From: UBA4285 sp050944355
Lineage (GTDB): Bacteria > Bacillota > Clostridia > Lachnospirales > Lachnospiraceae
DNA length: 64,000 nt
Assembly: GCA_050944355.1 (NCBI GenBank)
Contig: JBMNQX010000004.1
Location: forward strand, 124,001 to 188,000
Reading direction: 5' to 3'
Part shown: piece by piece, positions 24,923 to 32,847 of the stretch
How positions within the stretch are numbered: position 1 is the first letter of the stretch
Layout of the letters: every line of letters begins with the position of its first letter
Made by a program: the position numbers and the translations under genes
The notes under the pieces: model-generated
Told to the model about the DNA's origin: nothing
The model's input: the letters and a program-made list of their open reading frames with translations, nothing else
Database searches by the model: none

Positions 24923-25426
24923 ATGAAATCACTAGCACAAAATCACGTGGCGACAGGATTGATTCTGATTGTCTTCGGCATTGTTCTTCTGATCTGGCCG
25001 GGCAGCACTCTTGACATTGTCTGCAAGGTCGTCGGCGCCGCCGTCCTGATTGCCGGAATCGTCGGTGTGGCGGAAGGCCTCGCGGGAAAGCGGAAGGACT
25101 CGGCAGCTGTTGCGAGTTTCGCCGGAAATGTCGTGGCCGTTGTCGTCGGCATTCTTCTGATCGCATTTTCAGGCGCGATTGTCTCAGTTCTGCCGTTTAT
25201 TCTCGGACTTCTCATGGTGATTTACAGCGCCGTCGAAATTTTTCTTTCTCTTAAAGCAGAAGGAGGAATTGAGACCGGAAGACTGATCATATCTGTGATT
25301 GAGTTGATACTCGGTATTGTGATTATGGCCAATCCATTCAGCACGATAACGATTCTTGTCCGCATCCTCGGGATCGGAATTATTATTGCCGGTGTTACAC
25401 AGCTGATGGGCAGGGCTAAAGCCTGA
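24923..25426 (+). CDS. DUF308 (HdeD-like) membrane protein
   Basis: A 167-residue protein of six closely packed hydrophobic helices in three repeated pairs, the HdeD/DUF308 pattern, with Gly-rich helix ends. HdeD protects E. coli against acid, but the role in Clostridia is not known. The start has AAAGGGG, and it follows the protease gene by 20 bases. Confidence 0.8.
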   Translation: MKSLAQNHVATGLILIVFGIVLLIWPGSTLDIVCKVVGAAVLIAGIVGVAEGLAGKRKDSAAVASFAGNVVAVVVGILLIAFSGAIVSVLPFILGLLMVIYSAVEIFLSLKAEGGIETGRLIISVIELILGIVIMANPFSTITILVRILGIGIIIAGVTQLMGRAKA

Positions 25427-25433
25427 GGCTGAT

Positions 25434-26822
25434 ATGGACGAATATTCAGTACTGAAAAAGGTGCAGAGCGGAGAGATGACGGTCGAACAGGCCCTCGCCG
25501 CTCTGAAAGAAAAACCGTTCGAAGATCTTGGATATGCCAAAGTTGACCTCCATCGTCATACCCGTCAGGGGGCGACGGAGGTCATTTACGGTGAAGGGAA
25601 AACGCCGGAACAGATCCGCGGCATCGCCGGGACGCTGAAAGCACACCGCCAGGGGCACATTCTTGTGACGAGACTGAACAGCGAAAAGGCCGATGTGCTT
25701 TCCGACGATCCTGATTTTTCCTATTACGGCACGGCCAGACTCGGCGTCTACGGCGGGCTGGAACCGGATGCGGGACTTCCGCGCCCCGACGGCACGATTG
25801 CGGTTGTGTGCGCCGGGACAAGCGATCTGCCGGTTGCGGAAGAGGCGGCGCTGACGGCGCAGTTTTACGGAAACAAAGTCCTGAGGCTCTATGACGTCGG
25901 CGTTGCCGGCCTCGAGAGACTGCTGTCTCATCTGGATGAACTCGTCAAAGCTTCGGTCGTCATCACCGTTGCCGGCATGGAAGGGGCGCTCGCAAGTGTG
26001 GTGGGCGGGCTGGTTTCCTGCCCGGTCATCGCGGTGCCGACCAGCGTCGGATACGGCGCGTCGTTTCAGGGACTGGCGGCTATGCTTGCCATGATGAATT
26101 CCTGTGCGTCCGGTGTGGTGGTTGTCAATATCGACAACGGTTTCGGGGCAGCTTTTTCGGCCAGCCGGATCAACCGGATGGGGATGAAGCGCGGCAACAA
26201 AACCGATGGCAAAGACATCAGAGTGGCCGGCCTGACTGATGACAGAATGGAAAATATGCCTGACGGTGCTTCCGGAGAGAATGAACAGCAGCATCCGGAC
26301 CGATTCTCTCACGACAGAGACTGCATCGGGGAGCTGACCTGCAATCTCGATGATATGAGCGGCGAGGAAGTGGCATTTGCCATGGAGGCGCTGCTGAAGG
26401 CCGGAGCGCGGGATGTGTTCACGACGCCGGCCGGCATGAAGAAGGGCAGACCGGGTGTTGTGCTGACGGTTCTTTGCGCGCCGGACAAAATGGCGGACTT
26501 TGAGAAGCTGATTTTCCGCCTGACGACGACGATCGGCATCCGGGAGACGGTCAAAGAACGCGCTGTGCTGCGGCGCCGGGAAGAGGTGTCACAGGCAGAG
26601 GGCGGAAACGTCAGGATAAAGATCAGTGAAGGATACGGTGCCGTGCAGATCAAGCCGGAAGCGGATGATCTTCAGAAAGCTGCGCGCAAAACCGGTCAGA
26701 ATCCGGCGGATATCCGGAGCGAGGCGGTAAAAAGATATGGAGCAGAAAGATTCCAGGGCGTCCAGAGAGCGTGCGAAACGGGAACTGACAGAACAGATTG
26801 TCCGGATGGGGTATCCGGCTGA
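25434..26822 (+). CDS. LarB-LarC2 fusion for nickel-pincer cofactor synthesis
   Basis: A 462-residue protein. Residues 1-245 are LarB: the N-terminal helical part, then the PurE-like domain with 'MEGALASVVGGLVSCPVIAVP' split motifs, and the conserved Asn-Ser-Cys224-Ala near the NaAD-binding site. After a hydrophilic linker (about 250-295), residues 296-450 match the C-terminal half of LarC (LarC2/DUF111), beginning 'CNLDDMSGEEVAF' with 'KKGRPGVVLTVL' and 'TTTIGIRE'. LarB carboxylates and hydrolyses nicotinate adenine dinucleotide; LarC inserts nickel into the pincer cofactor using CTP. LarC1 is missing here, and no larA or larE is in the window. The tail overlaps the next gene by 86 bases. 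Confidence 0.85.
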   Translation: MDEYSVLKKVQSGEMTVEQALAALKEKPFEDLGYAKVDLHRHTRQGATEVIYGEGKTPEQIRGIAGTLKAHRQGHILVTRLNSEKADVLSDDPDFSYYGTARLGVYGGLEPDAGLPRPDGTIAVVCAGTSDLPVAEEAALTAQFYGNKVLRLYDVGVAGLERLLSHLDELVKASVVITVAGMEGALASVVGGLVSCPVIAVPTSVGYGASFQGLAAMLAMMNSCASGVVVVNIDNGFGAAFSASRINRMGMKRGNKTDGKDIRVAGLTDDRMENMPDGASGENEQQHPDRFSHDRDCIGELTCNLDDMSGEEVAFAMEALLKAGARDVFTTPAGMKKGRPGVVLTVLCAPDKMADFEKLIFRLTTTIGIRETVKERAVLRRREEVSQAEGGNVRIKISEGYGAVQIKPEADDLQKAARKTGQNPADIRSEAVKRYGAERFQGVQRACETGTDRTDCPDGVSG

Positions 26823-27051
26823 GTTTGCCGCGGTTCTCGCCGCGAATCTGCGGACAGAAAAGGCTATGGGCCGCATGTGCGGATATCTGAAGAATGCGCA
26901 TCCCAGATCCGCGGAGGAAATCGCGGATGAGATGATGGCGATTCTCTCGGACCGGGACGCCTGGATTGAGAAGAAGTCGGCGCAGTACTATAACGCGAAG
27001 TATAATTCCTGGGTGAGACGGGGACTTGAGGAAGACGGAGAAGAGGAATAA
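26737..27051 (+). CDS. Conserved small charged protein, unknown function
   Basis: A 104-residue highly charged, helical, probably cytoplasmic protein. A central motif, Met-Gly-Tyr-Pro-x-x-Phe-x-x-Val-Leu then Thr-Glu-Lys-Ala-Met-x-Arg-Met, and a final Tyr-Asn-x-x-Tyr-Asn stretch resemble small proteins I associate with larB/larC neighbourhoods in Lachnospiraceae, but I know no function. Its first 86 bases overlap the LarB-LarC2 gene in another frame, and its TAA overlaps the next ATG (TAATG). The ribosome site is weak, so coupling to larB translation is likely. Confidence 0.65.
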   Translation: MEQKDSRASRERAKRELTEQIVRMGYPAEFAAVLAANLRTEKAMGRMCGYLKNAHPRSAEEIADEMMAILSDRDAWIEKKSAQYYNAKYNSWVRRGLEEDGEEE

Positions 27052-27959
27052 TGCTATCGGTTGTCATTCCTTCGTATAATGAAGAAGAAAATATTCCACG
27101 CGCCGCCAGAACGATCAGCGGGATTCTTGAGAGGGAAAAGATTCCCTATGAGCTGATTTTTGTGAACGACGGATCCAGCGACAGAAGCTGGGAATGCATT
27201 CGGAAAGAAGCGGCTGTCAATCCCAATATTCACGGGCTGTGTTTTTCCCGGAATTTTGGCAAGGAGTCGGCGATTTTCGCGGGACTTCGCGAATCGCGCG
27301 GCAGCTGCACGGCAGTGATCGACTGTGATCTGCAGCATCCGCCCGAGAAGCTGGTGGAAATGTACAGACTCTGGGAACAGGGCTACGAAATTGTCGAGGG
27401 CGTCAAGAACAGCCGCGGCGAGGAGAGCGGCGGCCACAGGGCAGCGGCGAAGATGTTCTATCGGATTATCAGCCGGGCGACCGGTATCGACATGTCCAAT
27501 GCTTCGGACTTCAAACTGCTCGACCGCAAAGCGGTGACGGTACTCATAAACATGCCGGAGAAAAACGCGTTTTTCCGGGCGCTTTCCTCCTGGATCGGAT
27601 TTAAGACAATCAAGGTGAGTTATGATGTACAGGAGCGACAGGCAGGCACGTCAAAGTGGTCGACGCGCAAACTGATAAGCTACGCCCTGACAAATATATC
27701 TTCATTTACCACGTTTCCGATGCAGTTTGTGACAGTGCTCGGCGTGATTATGCTCGTTGTCGCGATTGTACTCAGCGTGACGGCGCTGGTGCAGAAGATC
27801 ATGGGCGTGGCGCTCGGCGGCTTTACGACGGTGATTATCCTGCTCTGCTTTACCGGGAGTGTCATCATGATCAGTCTTGGGATTATCGGATATTATCTTG
27901 CGAAGATATATGAAGAAGTTCAGGGGCGGCCACGGTATATACTGACGGAAAAGTTCTGA
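27051..27959 (+). CDS. Family 2 glycosyltransferase, polyprenyl-phosphate type
   Basis: A 302-residue protein with an N-terminal GT2 domain: 'VIPSYNEEENI' at the start, the metal-binding Asp-Cys-Asp at about 90-92 and Gln-x-x-x-x-Trp-like 'QAGTSKW' near 204. Two C-terminal membrane helices (about 232-255 and 265-288) follow. This layout matches dolichol- or undecaprenyl-phosphate sugar transferases (DPM1/GtrB/ArnC type), which load a sugar on a lipid carrier at the cytoplasmic face. The sugar is unknown. It begins at TAATG with the preceding gene. Confidence 0.88.
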   Translation: MLSVVIPSYNEEENIPRAARTISGILEREKIPYELIFVNDGSSDRSWECIRKEAAVNPNIHGLCFSRNFGKESAIFAGLRESRGSCTAVIDCDLQHPPEKLVEMYRLWEQGYEIVEGVKNSRGEESGGHRAAAKMFYRIISRATGIDMSNASDFKLLDRKAVTVLINMPEKNAFFRALSSWIGFKTIKVSYDVQERQAGTSKWSTRKLISYALTNISSFTTFPMQFVTVLGVIMLVVAIVLSVTALVQKIMGVALGGFTTVIILLCFTGSVIMISLGIIGYYLAKIYEEVQGRPRYILTEKF

Positions 27960-27995
27960 TTGCGGCGCGGCCACGGCCTGTGAAAGGAGAGGGAA

Positions 27996-29573
27996 ATGAT
28001 TAAAGACGGAAAGATTTGGCTGGGATCTTCCGCGGACGGCAGTCAGGCTCTGCTTCTGCCAAAGATGGCGAATCGCCATGGTCTTGTGGCCGGTGCGACG
28101 GGAACCGGCAAGACGGTGACGCTCAAGGTGCTCGCGGAATCATTTTCCAGGCTCGGAGTTCCGGTATTTATGGCCGATGTGAAGGGCGATGTGACCGGGA
28201 TTATGGAACCGGGAACGGATACCCCGAAGACGACGGAGAGCCGGAAGGCATTCGGCCTTGACGAGGCAGGCTTTGCGTTCAGGGGCTGTCCGGTGACTAT
28301 ATGGGATCTTTTCGGAAAGACCGGCATTCCGCTGCGCACAACGATTTCTGACATGGGGCCGCTGCTGCTGTCGAGAATTCTCGGACTCAATGATCTGCAG
28401 AGCGACATTCTGTCCATCGTATTTCACATCGCGGATGAGAACAATCTGCTTCTGATCGACACAAAGGATCTGAAGTCGATGCTGGGCTACGTGAAAGATC
28501 ACGCGAAAGATTTTGAGGAGGAGTACGGGCGGATTTCATCAGCCTCCATCGGTGCGATCACTCGGGCCGTTGTCGCGCTGGAAATTGCGGGAGGAGATAC
28601 ATTCTTCGGCGAACCGGCGCTTGCCATCAGCGACTGGCTGACGCGGAATACGGACGGATATGGCATGGTAAATCTGCTGGACAGCCGCTCGCTCATCGGC
28701 AATCCGTCACTGTATTCCACATTTCTTCTCTGGCTCATCAGTGAACTCTTTGAGACTCTGCCTGAGGTCGGAGACTGCGATCTGCCCAAGATGGTCTTCT
28801 TCTTTGATGAAGCTCATCTGCTGTTTCAGGATACTCCAAAGGTTCTGCAGGATAAAATCGAGCAGGTTGTCAAACTGATCCGCTCGAAAGGAGTCGGCAT
28901 TTTCTTCTGCACGCAGAATCCCCGCGATATTCCGGACGGCATTCTGTCTCAGCTGTCGACGCGGATTGAACACGGACTGCATGCGTATACGCCGGCCGAT
29001 CAGAAAGCTGTCAAAGCCGCCGCGGAGTCTTTCCGCGTAAATCCGGCATTTGACACGTATGAGACGATTCTTGCCCTCGGAACCGGCGAGGCGGTTGTCT
29101 CTCTTCCGGACGAGGACGGTGTTCCGGGCATGGCCCAGAAAGTTACTATACTTCCGCCGCAGTGTTCTATGAGTGCGGCGCCGGAGGGCGCCGCACTTCA
29201 GTGCGTCAAGTCAAGTCTGCTCTTCAGCAAGTATTCGCAGACTCAGGATCCGGAGTCTGCCTATGAGAAACTTGAGCAGCAGGAAGCGGAAGAAGCACGT
29301 CAGGCAGAAGCGACGGCGGCCGCTGCCGCTGAGGCAAAGGAACAGGCAAAGAAGACGGCGGCCGAGGAAAAAGCCAGAAAGAAAGAGGAAGAGTCAGAGG
29401 ATCGCAAGAGAAAAAAGGCGATCGGACAGGTCGGAAGTACGCTTGCCGGAACGGTCGGCCGTGAAGTCGGCAAGAATATCGGTAAAAAGTTCGGATCGTT
29501 CGGCAGGACGCTGGGCGGAAACGTCGGCGCGAGCATCGGCCGCGGACTTCTGAATACGCTGCTGAAACGGTAA
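27996..29573 (+). CDS. DUF853 (YjgR-like) HerA-type ATPase
   Basis: A 525-residue RecA-fold ATPase of the DUF853/YjgR family, related to HerA/FtsK motor proteins. Walker A 'GATGTGKTV' is at residues 33-41 and Walker B 'FFFDEAHLL' near 269-277. A charged, Ala/Glu/Lys-rich coiled coil (about 425-475) and a Gly-rich basic tail (480-525) end the protein. No nuclease partner such as NurA is adjacent. The role is unknown; some annotators call it NPPase. The start follows GAAAGGAG. Only nine bases separate it from the TetM-like fusion, so the two are likely cotranscribed. Confidence 0.88.
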   Translation: MIKDGKIWLGSSADGSQALLLPKMANRHGLVAGATGTGKTVTLKVLAESFSRLGVPVFMADVKGDVTGIMEPGTDTPKTTESRKAFGLDEAGFAFRGCPVTIWDLFGKTGIPLRTTISDMGPLLLSRILGLNDLQSDILSIVFHIADENNLLLIDTKDLKSMLGYVKDHAKDFEEEYGRISSASIGAITRAVVALEIAGGDTFFGEPALAISDWLTRNTDGYGMVNLLDSRSLIGNPSLYSTFLLWLISELFETLPEVGDCDLPKMVFFFDEAHLLFQDTPKVLQDKIEQVVKLIRSKGVGIFFCTQNPRDIPDGILSQLSTRIEHGLHAYTPADQKAVKAAAESFRVNPAFDTYETILALGTGEAVVSLPDEDGVPGMAQKVTILPPQCSMSAAPEGAALQCVKSSLLFSKYSQTQDPESAYEKLEQQEAEEARQAEATAAAAAEAKEQAKKTAAEEKARKKEEESEDRKRKKAIGQVGSTLAGTVGREVGKNIGKKFGSFGRTLGGNVGASIGRGLLNTLLKR

Positions 29574-29582
29574 TGAGAAAGA

Positions 29583-32246
29583 ATGGTTAAAACAATCGTA
29601 ATTGGCATGGTGGCCCACGTCGATGCCGGCAAAACAACACTTTCGGAGGCACTTCTGTACAAGACGGGAATGATCCGGAAAGCCGGCCGCGTGGACCACG
29701 GCGACACACACCTGGATCAGGACAGCACGGAGCGGGAGCGCGGGATCACAATTTTCGCCAAGAGCGCCCGTGTCCGCACGGATACTCTCGACGCGGTTCT
29801 GCTGGATACGCCGGGACATGTGGATTTTTCAGGTGAAACCGAGCGGGCGCTGGCCGCCATGGATGCTGCTGTCCTGGTGGTCAGCGCCGCTGACGGTATA
29901 CAGGCACACACCCGGACGATCTGGAGACTGCTGAAAAGCTACCGCATTCCAACGTTTATATTCATCAATAAGACCGATCTTCCGAACGCGGATTTCGATC
30001 GCGTTTACAGGCAGCTCGGAACAGTTTTTTCAAAAGACTGCATCGACATGCGTGGCGTTCGGGCGGACGGGAGCGGAAATCTGACGGGACTTTCGCAAAA
30101 GACGACCGAAGAACTGTCGCTCACGGGAGAAGATATTCTGAATGTTTATCTTGACGGTGGGGCGATTCCGGCGGAACTTGCGGCAAAAGCGGCGTCCAAG
30201 AGACGTTTCTTCCCCGTTTTTGCGGGCAGTGCGCTTCACATGGACGGCGTGGACGATCTTATACGAGGCCTGGAACTTTTCACGGTGCCGCGCCGATATC
30301 CGGATGAATTCGGCGCGTGTGCCGTCAAAATCGGACGCGACGCGGCGGGACACAGGCTCACATTCTTAAAGATAACAGGCGGCGTGCTGAAAGCGCGCCA
30401 GATGGTGGAATACGAGAGCGAAAACGGCGAAGAGTCAAAAGAAAAAATCGATCAGATCCGCCTGTATTCCGGCGAGAGTTTTGAGCAGCTGCCTGAGGCT
30501 TCTGCCGGACAGTATGTGGCGGTGACGGGACTCAGCGCTCTTGCGGCCGGCCAGGGAATCGGCGCGGATCCCGGAGTGCGCCCGCCGGAGCTGTCTCCGG
30601 TGATGAGCTTCCGGGTTATTCCTTCGGAGGGGACAGATCCGTTTGTCCTGTATCAGAAGCTGAAAGAAATCGAGGAAGAGGATCCGCTCCTTGGATTTTC
30701 CTGGAATGAGCGGAACAAAGAAATTCATGTCCGCCTGATGGGACATGTTCAGGCTGAAGTCCTGAAGACAAAGGCCAAAGAACGGTTTGACGAGGATATT
30801 TCTTTCGGCCCGGGCACCGTCGTGTATCGGGAGACGATAGCAGAGCCCGTCGAGGGCATCGGGCATTTTGAACCGCTGCGCCACTACGCCGAGGTTCACG
30901 TGCTGCTCTCGCCTGCGCCCCGCGGGAGCGGCGTGACAGTCGACAGCATTTGTCCGGCCGACGTCCTCCCGATCCGCTGGCAGAAAATGATTCTCAACAG
31001 TCTCAGACAGAAATGCGCGCCGGGCCGGGGCTTTCGCGGTGTTCTGACCGGTTCGCTTCTGACAGATGTCCGGATTACTCTGCTCACAGGGCGGGCGAGC
31101 GTCAAACACACGAGCGGCGGCGATTTCCGCGAGGCCGCGTGCCGCGCCGTGCGCCAGGGCCTGATGAGCACGACCTGTACCCTGCTGGAACCCTATGAGG
31201 CTTTTACGGCAGATTTTCCGCAGCAGGCCGTCGGCCGCGTGATGACGGATCTCGATAAAATGGGCATTCACTGTGATGCCCCGCAGATCATGGAAACGGG
31301 CGGCGAAATGCGCGCTGTTCTGACAGGGCGCGCGCCGGCCTCGATACTCGACGGGTATGCCCAGCAGCTGCGCGCCGTGACGAAAGGCAAAGGAGAAATC
31401 CGGCTCGAATATGACGGATATGACGTCTGCCACAATCCGGACGAGGTGACAGCGGAGACAGGATATGACCCGGAAAGCGATCTGAGAAATCCGACAGGAT
31501 CCGTATTCTGCGCAAACGGCGCCGGCTATCCGGTGCCCTGGAACGAAGTTCCGTATTATATGCATGTGGAGCGCGCATGGAATCCGGCGGCAGAAGAGAT
31601 GGCCGGGGACGTGGAAATACAGCCGCCTCAAACAGGCAGCGGAACGAATCCTCAGGCACCTGTTTCTGACAGGGAACGGCGCGCGAGAGAACAGCGGGAG
31701 GAAAAAAAGGAAGAGGCTGATCTCAACGAGATTATGGCCGAGATGGACCGGCGTGAACACGGAAAAGGCGGTGTAAAAGGCTGGGGCCATACAGTCGTCC
31801 GCACGTACGGAAAAGCCGGTCATGCGGGGCATTCCGATGAACGGCCGAAAATGTATCTGATAGACGGCTACAATCTGCTGTACAAAATGCCGGAACTTGA
31901 GGAACTGCGCGAAGTCAATCTGAACGCGGCAGCCGAGAAACTCTGCAGTATGCTGTCAGCCTGGCAGGGCTGGGCCGGCTGCCGGGTTGCTGTTGTTTTT
32001 GACGCCTACAAGAAAAAAGAAAGTCAGGGGAGCCAGACATCTGACGGAGAACTGGAAATTATCTACACGAGAACAGACGAGCCGGCAGACGCGTTCATCG
32101 AAAAATATGTTCACGACGCGTCGTCCCGCTACCGGATCACAGTCGTGACGGATGACAATCTTGTGCGTCTGACTTGCCTGAAATTCGGTGCAATTCCCCA
32201 GACCGACGACAGCTTTTTGGAAGATATGGCAAGACGGGGACTCTGA
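29583..32246 (+). CDS. TetM-like ribosomal GTPase fused to a Rae1-like (YacP) NYN nuclease domain
   Basis: An 887-residue fusion. Residues 1-665 are an EF-G paralogue of the TetM/TetO type: G1 'AHVDAGKTT', G2 Arg-Gly-Ile-Thr-Ile, G3 'DTPGH', G4 'NKTD', then domains II to V. A charged linker (about 670-750) leads to residues 757-887, a NYN domain of the YacP/Rae1 type with 'LIDGYNLL' (Asp761), 'VVFDAYK', 'DEPADAFIEK' and 'VVTDDNLVR', keeping the acidic residues used for metal-dependent RNA cleavage. Rae1 cuts mRNA in the ribosomal A site in Bacillus. This protein could bind the ribosome by its GTPase half and cut mRNA there. Classical Tet proteins are about 640 residues and lack the NYN part, so a plain tetracycline-resistance call is not supported. 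Confidence 0.88.
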   Translation: MVKTIVIGMVAHVDAGKTTLSEALLYKTGMIRKAGRVDHGDTHLDQDSTERERGITIFAKSARVRTDTLDAVLLDTPGHVDFSGETERALAAMDAAVLVVSAADGIQAHTRTIWRLLKSYRIPTFIFINKTDLPNADFDRVYRQLGTVFSKDCIDMRGVRADGSGNLTGLSQKTTEELSLTGEDILNVYLDGGAIPAELAAKAASKRRFFPVFAGSALHMDGVDDLIRGLELFTVPRRYPDEFGACAVKIGRDAAGHRLTFLKITGGVLKARQMVEYESENGEESKEKIDQIRLYSGESFEQLPEASAGQYVAVTGLSALAAGQGIGADPGVRPPELSPVMSFRVIPSEGTDPFVLYQKLKEIEEEDPLLGFSWNERNKEIHVRLMGHVQAEVLKTKAKERFDEDISFGPGTVVYRETIAEPVEGIGHFEPLRHYAEVHVLLSPAPRGSGVTVDSICPADVLPIRWQKMILNSLRQKCAPGRGFRGVLTGSLLTDVRITLLTGRASVKHTSGGDFREAACRAVRQGLMSTTCTLLEPYEAFTADFPQQAVGRVMTDLDKMGIHCDAPQIMETGGEMRAVLTGRAPASILDGYAQQLRAVTKGKGEIRLEYDGYDVCHNPDEVTAETGYDPESDLRNPTGSVFCANGAGYPVPWNEVPYYMHVERAWNPAAEEMAGDVEIQPPQTGSGTNPQAPVSDRERRAREQREEKKEEADLNEIMAEMDRREHGKGGVKGWGHTVVRTYGKAGHAGHSDERPKMYLIDGYNLLYKMPELEELREVNLNAAAEKLCSMLSAWQGWAGCRVAVVFDAYKKKESQGSQTSDGELEIIYTRTDEPADAFIEKYVHDASSRYRITVVTDDNLVRLTCLKFGAIPQTDDSFLEDMARRGL

Positions 32247-32349
32247 AAAGTGGTCTGAAAGTCTGTGAATTCGCCATGTATTGATAAAAAAACGTCAGTC
32301 TTGGTGAAAATGGTGTATAACTTTACAAGGAAAGGTAGGTCTTGCTGGT

Positions 32350-32790
32350 ATGACACTTGAAACACTTCAGAAAGACATGATTGCCGCCATGAAGGCACAT
32401 GACAAGGAGCGCAAGCTTGCGATTTCTTCTCTTGTGTCCGCTGTCAAGAAGGCAGGCATTGATGCGGGACAGAGGGAGAACATTCCGGAGGAAATCGTCG
32501 ACAAGGCGATTCTCAGGGAACTGAATGCTGTGAAGGAAGAAATTGATACCTGCCCGCCGTCGAGAACAGATCTGAAGGAGCAGTATACGTTCCGTTACAA
32601 GGTGATCGAAGAGTACGCGCCGAAGATGATGAGTGAGGATGAAATCCGTGAGGTGATCACGACGCAGTACGCGGATCTGATTGCGACGGGAAACAAAGGG
32701 ACGATTATGAAGACGCTTATGCCGGTATTCAAGGGCAAGGCGGAAGGCAAGACCGTCAGCAGGGTCGTAGCCGGACTTCTGAAAAAATAA
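32350..32790 (+). CDS. GatB/YqeY-domain protein
   Basis: A 146-residue YqeY protein: helical N-terminal part with Arg-Lys-Leu-Ala-Ile and a C-terminal GatB-tail-like helical domain, ending 'GRVVAGLLKK'-like ('SRVVAGLLKK'). The domain is shared with the tail of amidotransferase subunit GatB and binds tRNA in that context; the free-standing form has no settled role. The AAGGTAGG ribosome site is about ten bases from ATG 32350. It lies 57 bases ahead of the Ech hydrogenase genes with no terminator between. Confidence 0.88.
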   Translation: MTLETLQKDMIAAMKAHDKERKLAISSLVSAVKKAGIDAGQRENIPEEIVDKAILRELNAVKEEIDTCPPSRTDLKEQYTFRYKVIEEYAPKMMSEDEIREVITTQYADLIATGNKGTIMKTLMPVFKGKAEGKTVSRVVAGLLKK

Positions 32791-32847
32791 ATCATACAGC
32801 ACAGCCGGATGCGAAGAAAGCTCCGGGAAAGAGAGGAAAAGGGAAAG

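Noticed and set aside
30435..31832. Minus-strand ORF of 465 residues opposite the TetM-like fusion
   Set aside because: No ribosome site and no recognisable domain; antisense shadow.
29583..32246. Calling the fusion a tetracycline resistance gene
   Set aside because: The GTPase half resembles Tet(M/O/W) but the chain is about 250 residues longer with an added nuclease-type domain, and no mobile element or resistance neighbour is present.
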